Below, in pieces: positions 25,953-37,611 of a stretch of DNA of 64,000 nt. Position 1 is the first letter of the stretch, and every line of letters begins with the position of its first letter. The translations under genes were made by a program, and so were the position numbers. The notes beneath the pieces are model-generated. The model was not told the DNA's origin. It was given only the letters and a program-made list of their open reading frames with translations, and searched no databases. Source of the stretch: Aphis gossypii (Eukaryota > Arthropoda > Insecta > Hemiptera > Aphididae); NCBI RefSeq assembly GCF_020184175.1, contig NC_065530.1, positions 30,481,260-30,545,259 of the forward strand, written 5' to 3'.

Positions 25953-26480
25953 AGGTTCACAAAAATGAAAATTTTGGTCGATAAATCAACCCCGTCGAAC
26001 CATATTTTTTCTTCGTCATGAATAAAATCAAAACATGGAATAGTTTTACAAGCTAACTGTGCTAAAGAGTGAAGACACAATTCTGGGTCAGTTGAAGGTA
26101 TAGTTAATTATTCTATTAAAAGGGTCAGGGTGATTCTGTGAGCCAAAACTTAACATAATAATATATGTTATTTTGCTTTGTTTGCGAACGTTTACTTGCA
26201 TGCTTACATCGAGCAAAAACAATTTTATTAATTAAATCTTCAACGACGAGAATAATAAAATATTTTGTCATACCATATTATACAATAATTAATAGTGGTA
26301 CTACTTATTTCAAATAATTTTGTATAGATTTTTAAGATATTTTGGTGTTTTAGTCTTAAACTACTTTTAGAAATATAATTATCATATTATTTGTTTTGAA
26401 TAATATTTTTTTTATTTTTATTTATTTTTGTATACATATTGAGTGAATTAATATTATAAGTATATTAAAAAGTAAAAATA

Positions 26481-26766
26481 TACTGTAATTCAAAATTCTG
26501 GAAAAAACTTTTTATATGTTGTCCACAACAAACTGATTACTTTAAACCTACTTTAAAGTCATAAGTATAATAAATTACTTCCAAAGACCCTTCAACTTTT
26601 TAGAATTTTGGCCATGTAGGTCGTAAGATATAATGATGAGCCTACATGGCCGTTTAAAATGATTCGGAGTCTTGACGGAATCCAAACATTACAAATAATC
26701 AAGTTAATTCCTATATTTTTTAAGTTTTTTTTTTTTTAAATGACAATGTTAATTTGATTTTTAACG

Positions 26767-26824
<58 letters not shown>

Positions 26825-27115
26825 TATAATAAATCAATAAATTAATTAACTAATTTAAATTATGTCTGGATGAATAAATAATAATATTATAGTAATAAAT
26901 TGACTTAAATTAATATTGTGTCGATGATTATGTAGCTTAAAACGAAATAATATTAATTTAATTGTGTGTACTTCAAAAGTTATTTATTGACAAGAGATGA
27001 AATGTGCTTATATGTATTACGTTAAAAATATTGCCTTATAATAAGTATACAGGTTATAAATATTTTTTTTTCAATAATAAAAGTCTTGATAATAATTCTA
27101 TTTACATAATAGGTA
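26481..27115 (+). repeat. Large inverted repeat, left copy, outer block A
   Basis: From CTGTAATTCAAAATTCTGG to about ACATAATAGG this block is the diverged reverse complement of 36555-37158. Shared landmarks include TTGTCC…AACAAACT, GACCCTTCAACTTTTTAGAA, GATTCGGAGTCTTGACGG (ATTCGGAG-AATTGACGG in the partner), TGGATTCC/GGAATCCA, and AAAACGAAATAATATTAATT. Identity is roughly 80-85% by eye. A long AT microsatellite at 26775-26821 is expanded only in this copy. No coding sequence is recognised. Confidence 0.85.
26775..26821. repeat. (AT)n microsatellite within inverted-repeat block A
   Basis: About 23 uninterrupted AT units. The partner block at 36555-37158 has only a short, imperfect TATG/TATA run at the equivalent place, so the expansion happened after the two copies separated. 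Confidence 0.9.
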
Positions 27116-30100
27116 TATCGATATAATATTATCTAATCTAAACTATCTAAATAACTGATTAAAAATCGATTAATGATTAAACAGTGATTTTTATTTATTA
27201 GTTGTGTTTATTTTAATTGTATTTTAAATGCAAGTATAACCACTCGTTATCAGTTGAAAATCAAATTATTAATAATTATTTTATTTTCATATTATATACA
27301 TAATGGTGTGTGTGTGATGTGTGCATAATTTATTAGAATATGGGGACACTGGAACAAATAATAATTGTAAATACACTGTTGACATTATTGAATAAATATG
27401 TTTGTTCTTTTTTTTTATTGGTTGTTTTACACACTTCAGATTCAGATAAAATATGTGTGTTTATACTATACTGTACTGTGTATCATGACCTATTTTACCC
27501 GCATAATTCGTATACCGCAGTTACAATGAATAAAACATAGTCGATAATAATATATACACACACACAGTTCTTTTAGTAATATTATGTTTTTTTTTTTTTG
27601 CAAAAATCATGTAATAAGATTGACTAATTGCAAGGATTTGTAAGGACTCGAGCTATATATAGACCGAATGACGTAAAAATCTAAGAAAAATGATGATCGA
27701 GTAAAATATTGTGAGATGAAGCAATAGAAAAACAATATCACAATCACACAATGAGATTTGATAAGATTTGATGATTTCTCTAGTTGGGCTACAGAGTAGA
27801 TTTTACCTACATTTAGATTCCCCAACCAATTATATAAATGAATCGTTTTTTTTAGCGTTATTGCAGTGACTAAAGTGTAAAATGAATATAAATATTTTAT
27901 TAAAAAACGTATTTGATAACTTATTAATATTCAAAAACATTTATGAGGCGTATAGGTAAAATTGTTTTTATAATTATTTTATGTTACTATGGAATTTATT
28001 TTATTTGTTAACCTGAGTAAGTAAATATACATAATCATTTCATATATTATCTAAAGAACCAGCTAATCTCTACATGTTTTTTTCTTTTTGGGAGAGACTA
28101 CATAATATTTTACATATATTATATAAGTAACTAATTTTATTAAATATAAATATTCTTAATACGATTCATTTTTATTTTTATTTTAAACAAATAACCACTG
28201 ATAATATTAGTGATTTAGTATAATTATAATATAAATATTACGTTATAAAAATTTACTATTTGTAAAATACAAAATAAAGTTAATAATATTATATAATATA
28301 TTTAATATTATATTGTTCAATGTAATATAACATAATTTATTGTATGATGTTCAGTTCAGAATACAAAAAGAGTTGAAGAAAATACGAGTTGGTCGTATTT
28401 TTAATGGTCATGAATGTAGAAATTAGAAATGTGCCGAGACTTAAAAAAAACACTTCAAGCTTGTGGCGCCAAAGTCATTTGAAATATTACCGACATTTTG
28501 AGCAGTAAACAAAACTATATAGTACATACTCTTGTCAATACGACTCACGACATTGATATGAAACAATGACCCTTAAAATGTATGTAGTATATACGATTAC
28601 CACACGCCTACACGCACATAAATACGTTATATCAATGTAGATTTGATGCTGTTTCGACAGTTTTTCGGTTAAATCTATAACGGACAATCATATTAAAAAT
28701 AGCTATTCACTGAACAATATTATCATTACGGTACATGTTTAATAAATAATAATTATCAATAGCTTTAATTATATCAATAAGAAAAGTGGTCAATCTGAGT
28801 TGAGAACGTAACACTCGCATGTTATGTTGTCACCATTTACAATAAAAGTTCTAACACATAGTAATTTTACGTTCAACCGTTCTAACTTAGATTGGTAATT
28901 TTTAAATTTGAAAGAATTTTTGTGAGGGCATTTAAAATATTAAAATTTAAAAATGAACATAATGCGCTTTAAAATTAAAATATAAAAAAAAAACGAGAAC
29001 TACTGAACATTACAAATTACAATACTTTATGTTATTATTATTTATTATGCACTTGCGTAGGACATAAATATATATATTACATTGCATAGACTTCGTCTTT
29101 CCATGGGTGCAATAAGATTGGTCCACAATCCACTTATACGTATGCATAATTAAAACTTAAGTTAAGATGACTCGTTGACCCTAAAGACGTTTAATGAGTT
29201 TGAAAACTTTGTATAATTGCGATTCATTAATATTATTATATCGTGACCACTTTGATATAAATAATTTTGTCTTAAAACGGTTTTGGCGTGAACTCATCAT
29301 CTATTGTCTTAAGGATAAAAAATAAATTTGGAAAATAGATAGATTCGCTTGCCTATTTATTAGGACGTGTTTCCCGTGATGGCACAAGTATATAAATATG
29401 TAACAAAAATAGAGTAGGTATATAATTTCTTAACCTCAGGTGAAAATAACCCGGAACAAAACATAAGTAGCGGTGACGAGTTGATGTTTTCGATGATTTA
29501 TATTTTATAATATGAGAAGACTCGAAAATAAAGATACGTACCTAAAATTTAAATTTGATATTTTTCAAAAGAATCAATCTTACGAGTGAGCCAAATTCTA
29601 CACGAAAATATCATATATATAAACATATATGAATGATGAATGTGCTATAAAGCATTTTTCAGCAATTTTCCAAACACGCGAGTTTTAGTTTAATATATAT
29701 CTACTATTTTATTTTTATTTACGGTGGATGAGTATTTTTAAATTGATTTTCAAGTAAAAGTTGAATTGAAAAATTTGAACGTAATAATAGATGTACGATA
29801 CTAGGTAAGTGGGTAGCCACGGGGGATTCAGTACTCATTTAATTCTGAGTCGTCAATGAATTTATTGTAGTGTATAATAATTATTGAAAATTTTAAATTA
29901 TTTATTTAATAATATAAGTTAGTGAGGATTATAAAAAGTATTTTTTTGTCATCATATAAGTGCGGAACTAAGTTAATATCACTTTTAGAATTTTTTAATG
30001 CCCTTTAATGGTTATATTTTATATATTTTAATTTTATAAAATTTAGAACTTGATTTTTCTAAAAAACACAACAATTCTAAGTATAGTTTTTGAATTTATA

Positions 30101-30912
30101 AAAATATAAAGGGTTAATATAGAAATGGCACGGGGAAAATCTTTATAGGTATTATATAATATATATATTAAAGAAATAAATTAGCTGTAAATGTTTTACA
30201 CTTCATTTGGGTAGATTATTGTAATTTGTAATATACTTTTAAATATATAGGTAGAACTGTTGTTTTTCAATAAAATAATTAACTTTTTATTAACATTTAT
30301 TTTTGTATTAAGTGACGGAGGAGATTTTATTAGATTTATTAACAGATAATGGATTGAATATTGTATTGTTTTAGTATTGCGCGTCGCTACTAGCTCGATT
30401 ACACATCAGTTTATATCCTATCTCGTGACCTTACTGCAGGTGTAGTTTGAATGGTATTTTTTATTATTATTATTAAGTGAAGAGGCTATAGATTAGCTGT
30501 GGAGTCGAGAGGTATCTATGTATAGGACGTACTCGTAAGATTGGGATATTTAACTTGAATTTTCATTTAAACTTGTAACGTAATGAGTTATACCTTTTTA
30601 CGGAACAAAAGTTACCTATATTTAAATTATAAACAATGAACCAACATTATGTGTTATGAATGAATATTTTTTATTTATTCTTTTTTTTGTAATATTTATT
30701 AGATGTTTCAGAATCAGCAGAATCAACTTGTCACAACGTAAAAATTATCGTTGAAAATGTCTAAGCATTAAGTTTAAATGTCAATTAATTCTTTTGACGA
30801 ATATTTCAAACCATAATTTTTATCAACATATATAATTCATCATTTAAATTTTGTTGCGTCATTTATTTTTGAAATTTCGATAAAACTTGACAATTTAATA
30901 CAATGTTTCTAA
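27116..30912. other. 3.8-kb AT-rich segment separating blocks A and B of the left repeat copy
   Basis: In the partner copy this interval is only about 245 bp (36311-36554), so either 3.8 kb was inserted here or lost there. No transposon protein, tandem array or gene was recognised in it. Frames at 27340-27540 and 27607-27825 carry no family features. Confidence 0.5.
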
Positions 30913-31832
30913 TAAATTGTTTTTATTGTAGTTTAAAAAAAAAAAAAAAAAAATTCTTAGTTTCAATTTTTTTTAATAAGCGTTTAAAGTTCAAAATATA
31001 TTGACAAAATTCATTAAAATCATAAATATTTACAAATTATTTTATAATTAAAAATTTATAAATAATTTTGTATAAGTAGCTAAGGATTGAGAATTTAATA
31101 CAAGTTTTCCATAAATATATTGAGACACGAGTCAATCAAGATCTTTGCCCGGAATGGACATGATTGAGAGTTATGGTTTGGGAAATACCCTGAAAAAGAG
31201 TTCGATGCCAAAGGTGGCATTCATGGCCTTTGAATCCGGGATAAAGACGCCTACTAACTACTAAGTATTCATAATCAATGTATTATTTAAACTTTTATGA
31301 ACTAGTATAAATTTAATTTACGACAGCTGTGTACCTAAATTGCCGATTTAAAGCGCCGCGTAAGCGTGTTATTTAATTGTTAAAAACATCTTACTTATTA
31401 AACTTACTGTCAAAAATAATATGCACTTGTCCGAGTTTCAATTAAACTGTTTATTTAACTAATTGTAATTATCGATGGTTCAATAGAAGATTAATATTCT
31501 GATTGATGAATATTATTCATGTAAATCATGACACTATCGATTTAATAAAAATAACCAACCATTTTCAATTATAATCATTTTAAATAAAAACCGTATACTA
31601 CTATACTCACGTATTTAGATCACGTAGGATGGTGACTAGAAAATTTAAAGTTTTACGAAAACGAATCAATTATGTTGAATAACGTAATACGGTTAGTTTC
31701 TCCGTAGGTAGTACGGATAACTCTTACGAAAAAAAATGTATGGAATTTAAATATGTATAATTTAATTTTTATGAATAGCTAGAGAAATAATTAATATGGA
31801 AAAATCTTTAGACAGAAAAATAAACTGAAACT
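30913..31832 (+). repeat. Large inverted repeat, left copy, inner block B
   Basis: Reverse complement of 35390-36310 with roughly 80% identity by eye. Landmarks include ATCTTTGCCCGGAATGGACA, CTGAAAAAGAGTTCGATGCC, GGCATTCATGGCCTTTGAAT, AAAGCGCCGCGTAAGCGTG, CGTAATACGGTTAG and ATCTTTAGACAGAAAA. The GC-richer central part (31140-31260) suggests former coding or functional sequence, but I could not read a protein from it. Confidence 0.85.
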
Positions 31833-34800
31833 ACCGATAAAAAAGTTATAAAAATACTTTTTACAGCGTAAATATTTAATAAATTAAAAGGTAATTTTGT
31901 TTTAAATATTTTCTAATCACGTAGAAGAATTTAAGTGCTACAAATTAGGTACTCATAAATGTAATAAGTTTTATACTTATTATAGGTTTAAAATTCTGTT
32001 AATAATATTTTCTGATCATTTTTTTTTTATAATTCTCTGTTACTAATAATAAATTAGTATAATGACTAAAATAAAAAAAAATAGTTTAGTATGTATTTAT
32101 ATTTATTATTTATTTCAATCTAGTTAAGTGTAAATAAGTAGATATACTTCATCACATAACTCTAATATGCATTTTTCCCCAAGTCATCATCATCATACAT
32201 GCATAATTCATTTACTATATGAGTATGGTTTTTTTTTATTTATTATAATGAAATAAATATTTTTAATCTAAATATTTTGTTATTCTTGTTACGTATAATA
32301 TGTGTACATATTATGAGTGTTATAACAATTTAGAATTTAATGTATTTTTTAATTTTTATCACAATAAAATGTAGATATGCAATATTTTAGGTTTTGAGAA
32401 AAGCGAAAAAAATATATTATTATTTTTTTTTTTTGTTGATTTAACATGACCACTTATAGCGCCGACCACGACAGAAAATTATAGTAGTTTTATTTTGTTT
32501 ATATACAGTCAAATTTATTCCTCATTAAGGTTAAGTAATTAAATTTAAATTGTTTTAGAAAAATAGTATTTTGGTCTCTATTAAAATACATCGAAAGAAT
32601 AATACAATAATTTATAATGCTTTTCAGCAGTAAATATTTCAGCATTATATTGCATTTTCAAGTAGTATATTAGCTATAATCCGACATAATATTATAGGTT
32701 CATAATATATGTTTGAGTGTAAAACCATGTAGTTTAAATAAAGATCGATAAATTAATAAATATTGCAGTACCATTTCTGGAATCCACAGGGCAGAAAATT
32801 CTCGAGAACATAATATTATTATTCTGCACATTTATTAGCAGCGTTGCTAGATAGCATCGAAATGAAAACATCCGTTTGTGAATAAGTAAAAGACGATTAA
32901 CTAAAATGATAATAACACTGTAAAGGTTTGTTGAGATGGCGACATATGATATAAATACATTATGTTTTACATATCATAATCTTTATATATATATATATCG
33001 TTTTTTAATATAGTAATATCTCTGTAAATGACATTACATTAGTTGGCTTTACCTTCATCCATTTATCTCTCACACGAGAAACGAATGTATCTCGTTATTT
33101 ATTTTTATCTATTAATTAAAAGTTTTCTTGACTTGTCATCTAAACTTAAGTGATACAAAAATATTATATTACATATCTCATCATTAAGAATAAAATACAG
33201 TAATTTATATAACGTTATAATTTATAACTATGGAGGGTTAGGCTAAATAATTTTATTTATGATTTTGCAAAATTTTTATATAATTATTTAACACTGATAA
33301 AAATCCATCATATGATGTATAATCAAAGTGTATAAAATATTTATTTTTATATGATGTTTATATATTTTCCATTTTTTATAGATATATAAGTGCATTTTTT
33401 TTTTAAATTTTAATCTGATAGTTCATTGCAGACCATGTTTATAGTATGAAATAATTAATTTATTATTTTAATTGATAATTTTTAAACACAGGCAAAACTA
33501 GACATTTTCATAAAGCAATACATTAAGTCATTTTTTTTTTAAATTGCTCCTCGTCTTGTTCAAAAAATTTTAGCTTTTCAAATTTGTATATTTTTTAATG
33601 ATATAAAAGAACATACCTATATTAATACAGTTAGTATTTCTATACTTATATATTGGTATTCTTTTTTATACTACAGTTGTACTGCCATATTATATTCAAG
33701 CTTCAAATTGAATTCCAAGAAAACAAACCGATAGTTATTAAATACCACAATTTATTTACGATGCGGTGATAATGTGTCACCGCAATGAATATACGGTCAG
33801 TAGGTAGTAGGCACTCAGTAGAAATCGGCCACCATCGCTCTTTCTATTATCTATTTCTATAAATATACGTATATCTGTCAAAAAAATGTTGTACAAATCC
33901 CTCCATAACCGAACAAATGGTAGGTACATTATACTGAAATAAATATAGAAAAATAAATTAAACAGAAATCAAGAAAAATAAAAAATATATAAAAATTATG
34001 AAAAATTCCTAAGAATAATAAATTTTTGTTTGTTGATAAATATAAAATAAAACGTATTCTTATTTCTTATAATTTATTAATAATTACATCAGGTAGAAAA
34101 TACTAATTATATATTATGCATACACGCATACCTGATGTATGCATGGCCACTGGAGTATTATTAAGTAACTTAATATGCTAACCTTAAAGTTATCACAACA
34201 ATATTATAATGAACTTTATTTAAGCAAAAATATGCTTATTTTCTATATAAACTCTTGGAATTCTTGATAACACCCATTGGCCGTGCGTCATAATAATATA
34301 TAAAAATAGTATAAATTCTCCATTTTGGCTTTAGAGTAATAATATATTGAATGTAAACAAAAAACAATTAGTCAAACCAACTGTTAAATAATATAGAAAT
34401 AAATAATAAATAACAAGATACAAAGATATTATTTGGCTATATACTGTTATAAAATACATACTATCATGCAACAAGAATATTGTGTAATAAATGTATGATT
34501 TATACTCCATTATATTCATAATATATTATATGGATAAAATCGTGAATTTTACTATTTAAATCATTTTCTAAAAACATTTAGTTGATAGATATCCATGTTG
34601 AAACAAGTAATTAAATTAATAAAAATAAAAAGTAAACCATTTAAAAAAAAAGTTGTAAAATTAATATAACCGTACTAAATCGTTGTACTATGACCATTAA
34701 AAACAATTTTGAATAAAGAACTCGACACGTCACCTCATCTTTACTTATTTTTTTTCGAAGGGGTTCGTCGACGTAGTCACGTAGATCATCATAATACTAC

Positions 34801-35389
34801 CACTACGTGCCTTTTGAAATAAACTAATATCGCTATAGGAAGCAATTATTTCACACATGATATATAACCTGCAGCTTTTTCAAGGGTGTATGTGTATAAT
34901 TAAAAATTACCAACACCGGAAAACTATTTCGAACACAAGATACGCCATGTACACGGGCTATATATGATATAATGCATTTTTCGTAAATGCCTTTTCGCAG
35001 GAAATGTTAAAACAAATAATTCTGAACAAAAATAATCGTTTAATAAATATGTAGGTATTTATTAACTATTACAGTTTTACATGACTCAACACTTTTTATA
35101 TGTTTTGCTTTAGGTACTGTTTTTATTAAATTCAGTCAATAACAAATGCTGATGTCCAATAACTCTATCAACCTAAACAAATAAATAAAAATTAAAAATG
35201 CTAAATGAAATATACTTCAATAAAACAAAATAATCTATTGTGTACCTATTTTATTTCTAATCTAATATTCAATCCATGTGCCACAATAGTTCACTTTTAG
35301 TTACCGATGGTTCATTTTACTTGTGTCCGAAATTCTTTTACCAGTTATATACGATACATATTTATAGTTGTGGAAGATATACACAATTA
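31833..35389. other. Spacer between the two inverted repeat copies
   Basis: AT-rich DNA with no gene recognised. It contains a short perfect hairpin at 33763-33783 (GCGGTGA…TCACCGC) and small TA-rich runs. There is no terminase, transposase or integrase-like frame that would explain the flanking inverted repeats as one mobile unit. Confidence 0.5.
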
Positions 35390-36310
35390 ATTTTCTGTCT
35401 AAAGATTTTTTCATATTTATTATTTCTATGGCTATTTTTAAAAATCAAATTATATATTTAAAATCCATACATTTTTTTGGTATGAAGTTATCCGTACTAC
35501 CTATGAAAAACCTAACCGTATTACGTCATCCTACGTAATTGATTCGTTTTCATAAAACTTTAAATTTTCTAGTCGCCATCTTACGTGATCCATATACGTG
35601 AGTATACAGTTATTATTCAAAAATGATAATAATGGAAAAAGGTTGGTTTTGTTATTAAATCGATAGTGTCATGGTTTACATGATGAATAATATTCAATAG
35701 TCAGAATATTAATGTGCTATTGAACTATAAATTAAAATTTTCATTTATATATGTTAAATCGACTATTCAGTTGAAATTCGAACAAGTGCATAATTTTGAC
35801 AGTAAGTTTAATAAGTAAGATATTTTTAACAATTAAATAACACGCTTACGCGGCGCTTTAAATCGGCAATTTAGGTACACTGCTGTCTTACTGAATTAAA
35901 TTTACTAGTTTTAACTTAAAAGTTTAAATAATACATTGATTATCTATATGAATACTCAGTAGAAAGTGGCGTCTTTTTCTCGGATTTAAAGGCCATGAAT
36001 GCCACGTTTAGCATCGAACTCTTTTTCAGGTAATTTCCCAAACCTTAACTCTCAGTCATGTCCATTCCGGGCAAAGATTTTGACTCGGTCTTCGTCGAGA
36101 AGAACAGAGTCTTAATATATTTATGGAAAAACTTGTATTAAATTTTCAATCGTTAACTACTTATACAAAATTATTTATACATTTTTAATTATAAAATAAT
36201 TTGTAAATATTTATGATTTTGATGAATTTTGTTAAAATTTTAACTTTAAATGCTTATTAAAAAAAATTGTGACTAAACATTTTTATTTTTTTTTAACTAC
36301 AATAAGAACA
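35390..36310 (-). repeat. Large inverted repeat, right copy, inner block B'
   Basis: Inverted homologue of 30913-31832. It carries a 16-bp extra segment (CTTCGTCGAGAAGAAC-like, near 36090) absent from the left copy, and the left copy may lack about 65 bp near 35330-35390. The indels and roughly 20% divergence show that the two copies are old. Confidence 0.85.
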
Positions 36311-36414
36311 ACTAAAATAATTCATGATACAAACACACATATTCGACTACTTCCAAATTGTATGACAAAATAAAAAAAATGTACGAATTTCATGCGATTT
36401 TTTAGAGGGGTCTG

Positions 36415-36503
36415 TCCGAATTGCATGCAACCTCATAAATGAATTCGTCTGAATTGCATACCATCTCATAAAGATATCTATCCGAATTGCATGCCGTGTA
36501 TCG
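36415..36503. repeat. 33-bp minisatellite, about 2.7 units
   Basis: Units start at 36415, 36448 and 36481 with the core TCNGAATTGCAT and then NCCATCTCATAAA-type sequence; a diverged unit (GTACGAATTTCATGCGATTT) precedes them. On the minus strand the array is open and encodes an 11-residue periodicity (HAIRIDIFMRW, YAIQTNSFMRL, HAIRTDPSKKS). A 33-bp period keeps frame automatically, so this is not proof of coding. It lies in the part of the right inverted-repeat copy that has no equivalent in the left copy. Confidence 0.75.
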
Positions 36504-36554
36504 ACAATAGTTTGTTTATAATACACTTATTATATTATTACTTAATACAATATA

Positions 36555-37158
36555 TTATTTGCCTATTATGTAAATATAAGTATTTTATTATTGAAAAAAA
36601 ATATTTATAGCGTGTATACTGTATACTTATTATAAGTAATATTTATAACCTAATACATAAAAGCATATTTCATCACTTGTGAATTGATAATTTTTTATAA
36701 TACACATAATTAAATTAATATTATTTCGTTTTAAGCTACATAATAATCGATATAATATTAAATTTAAGTCAATGTTGAGTTAATTTATTACTATAATTAT
36801 TTGTTCATCTAGACATTAATTTAAATTAGTATATTAATTAATTTATTTATTGTAAATAATATATGTATGTGTATATATATCGTTAAAAATCAAATTAAAA
36901 TTGTCATTTAAAAAAAAAACCATTAACAAAAAAAAATCTTAAGAAATAGGAATTAACTAGATTATTTGTAATGTTTGGATTCCGTCAATTCTCCGAATCA
37001 TGTTAAACGACCCTGTAGGTCCATTATATCTTACATGGCCAAGATTCTAAAAAGTTGAAGGGTCTTCAGAAGTAATTTATTATTCTTATAGTAGGTTTAA
37101 ATTACTAAGTTTGTTTTGGACAACACATTAAGTTTTTTCCAGTATTTTTAATTACAGA
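36555..37158 (-). repeat. Large inverted repeat, right copy, outer block A'
   Basis: Inverted homologue of 26481-27115. Similarity ends near AATTACAG at 37158. Beyond it only very weak similarity to the left flank remains, so the repeat boundary is taken here. No clear target-site duplication was found at the two outer ends. Confidence 0.85.
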
Positions 37159-37611
37159 CTTCATTGATCAAATTTCTTCTTTTTTACCTACAATATTATA
37201 TTGATTATTATTTAAAACAGTTTAAATGTGTAAATTGTTCAAAAATTAAAAAATTAAGAACAACTAAAATGTATTTGTTTTACGACTAAGTCTGTACCTA
37301 TAAGTTTTTAGTTAATACTTAAATATTAAGTATAAACAAGATATAAAATATATCATATTGTTATTTATAGATTATTTATCATACTATTTATACCTTAGAT
37401 TATATCCAATGGATGAAGCCATGTCCGGATATGCCCATGTTAGCAATTTATTTGAAGCATGTATAGCGACGAGCAAGGCGACGAGTCTCTAAAGTGATTC
37501 GCGATCTGTGCAAGTGCATGTCAGAAAATACTAAAAAACAAAAAAAAACAAAAACAAACCGTGTGTTATTAATATTTGTACATTATACATTTACATTTTT
37601 AATACATTTTT

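Noticed and set aside
25889..26080. Minus-strand 63-codon frame near the tRNA
   Set aside because: It overlaps the tRNA-Ser gene and continues into non-coding flank.
36415..36503. Regularly spaced 33-bp repeats resembling a CRISPR array
   Set aside because: Units are directly tandem with no unique spacers and lie in a eukaryotic genome; it is a minisatellite.
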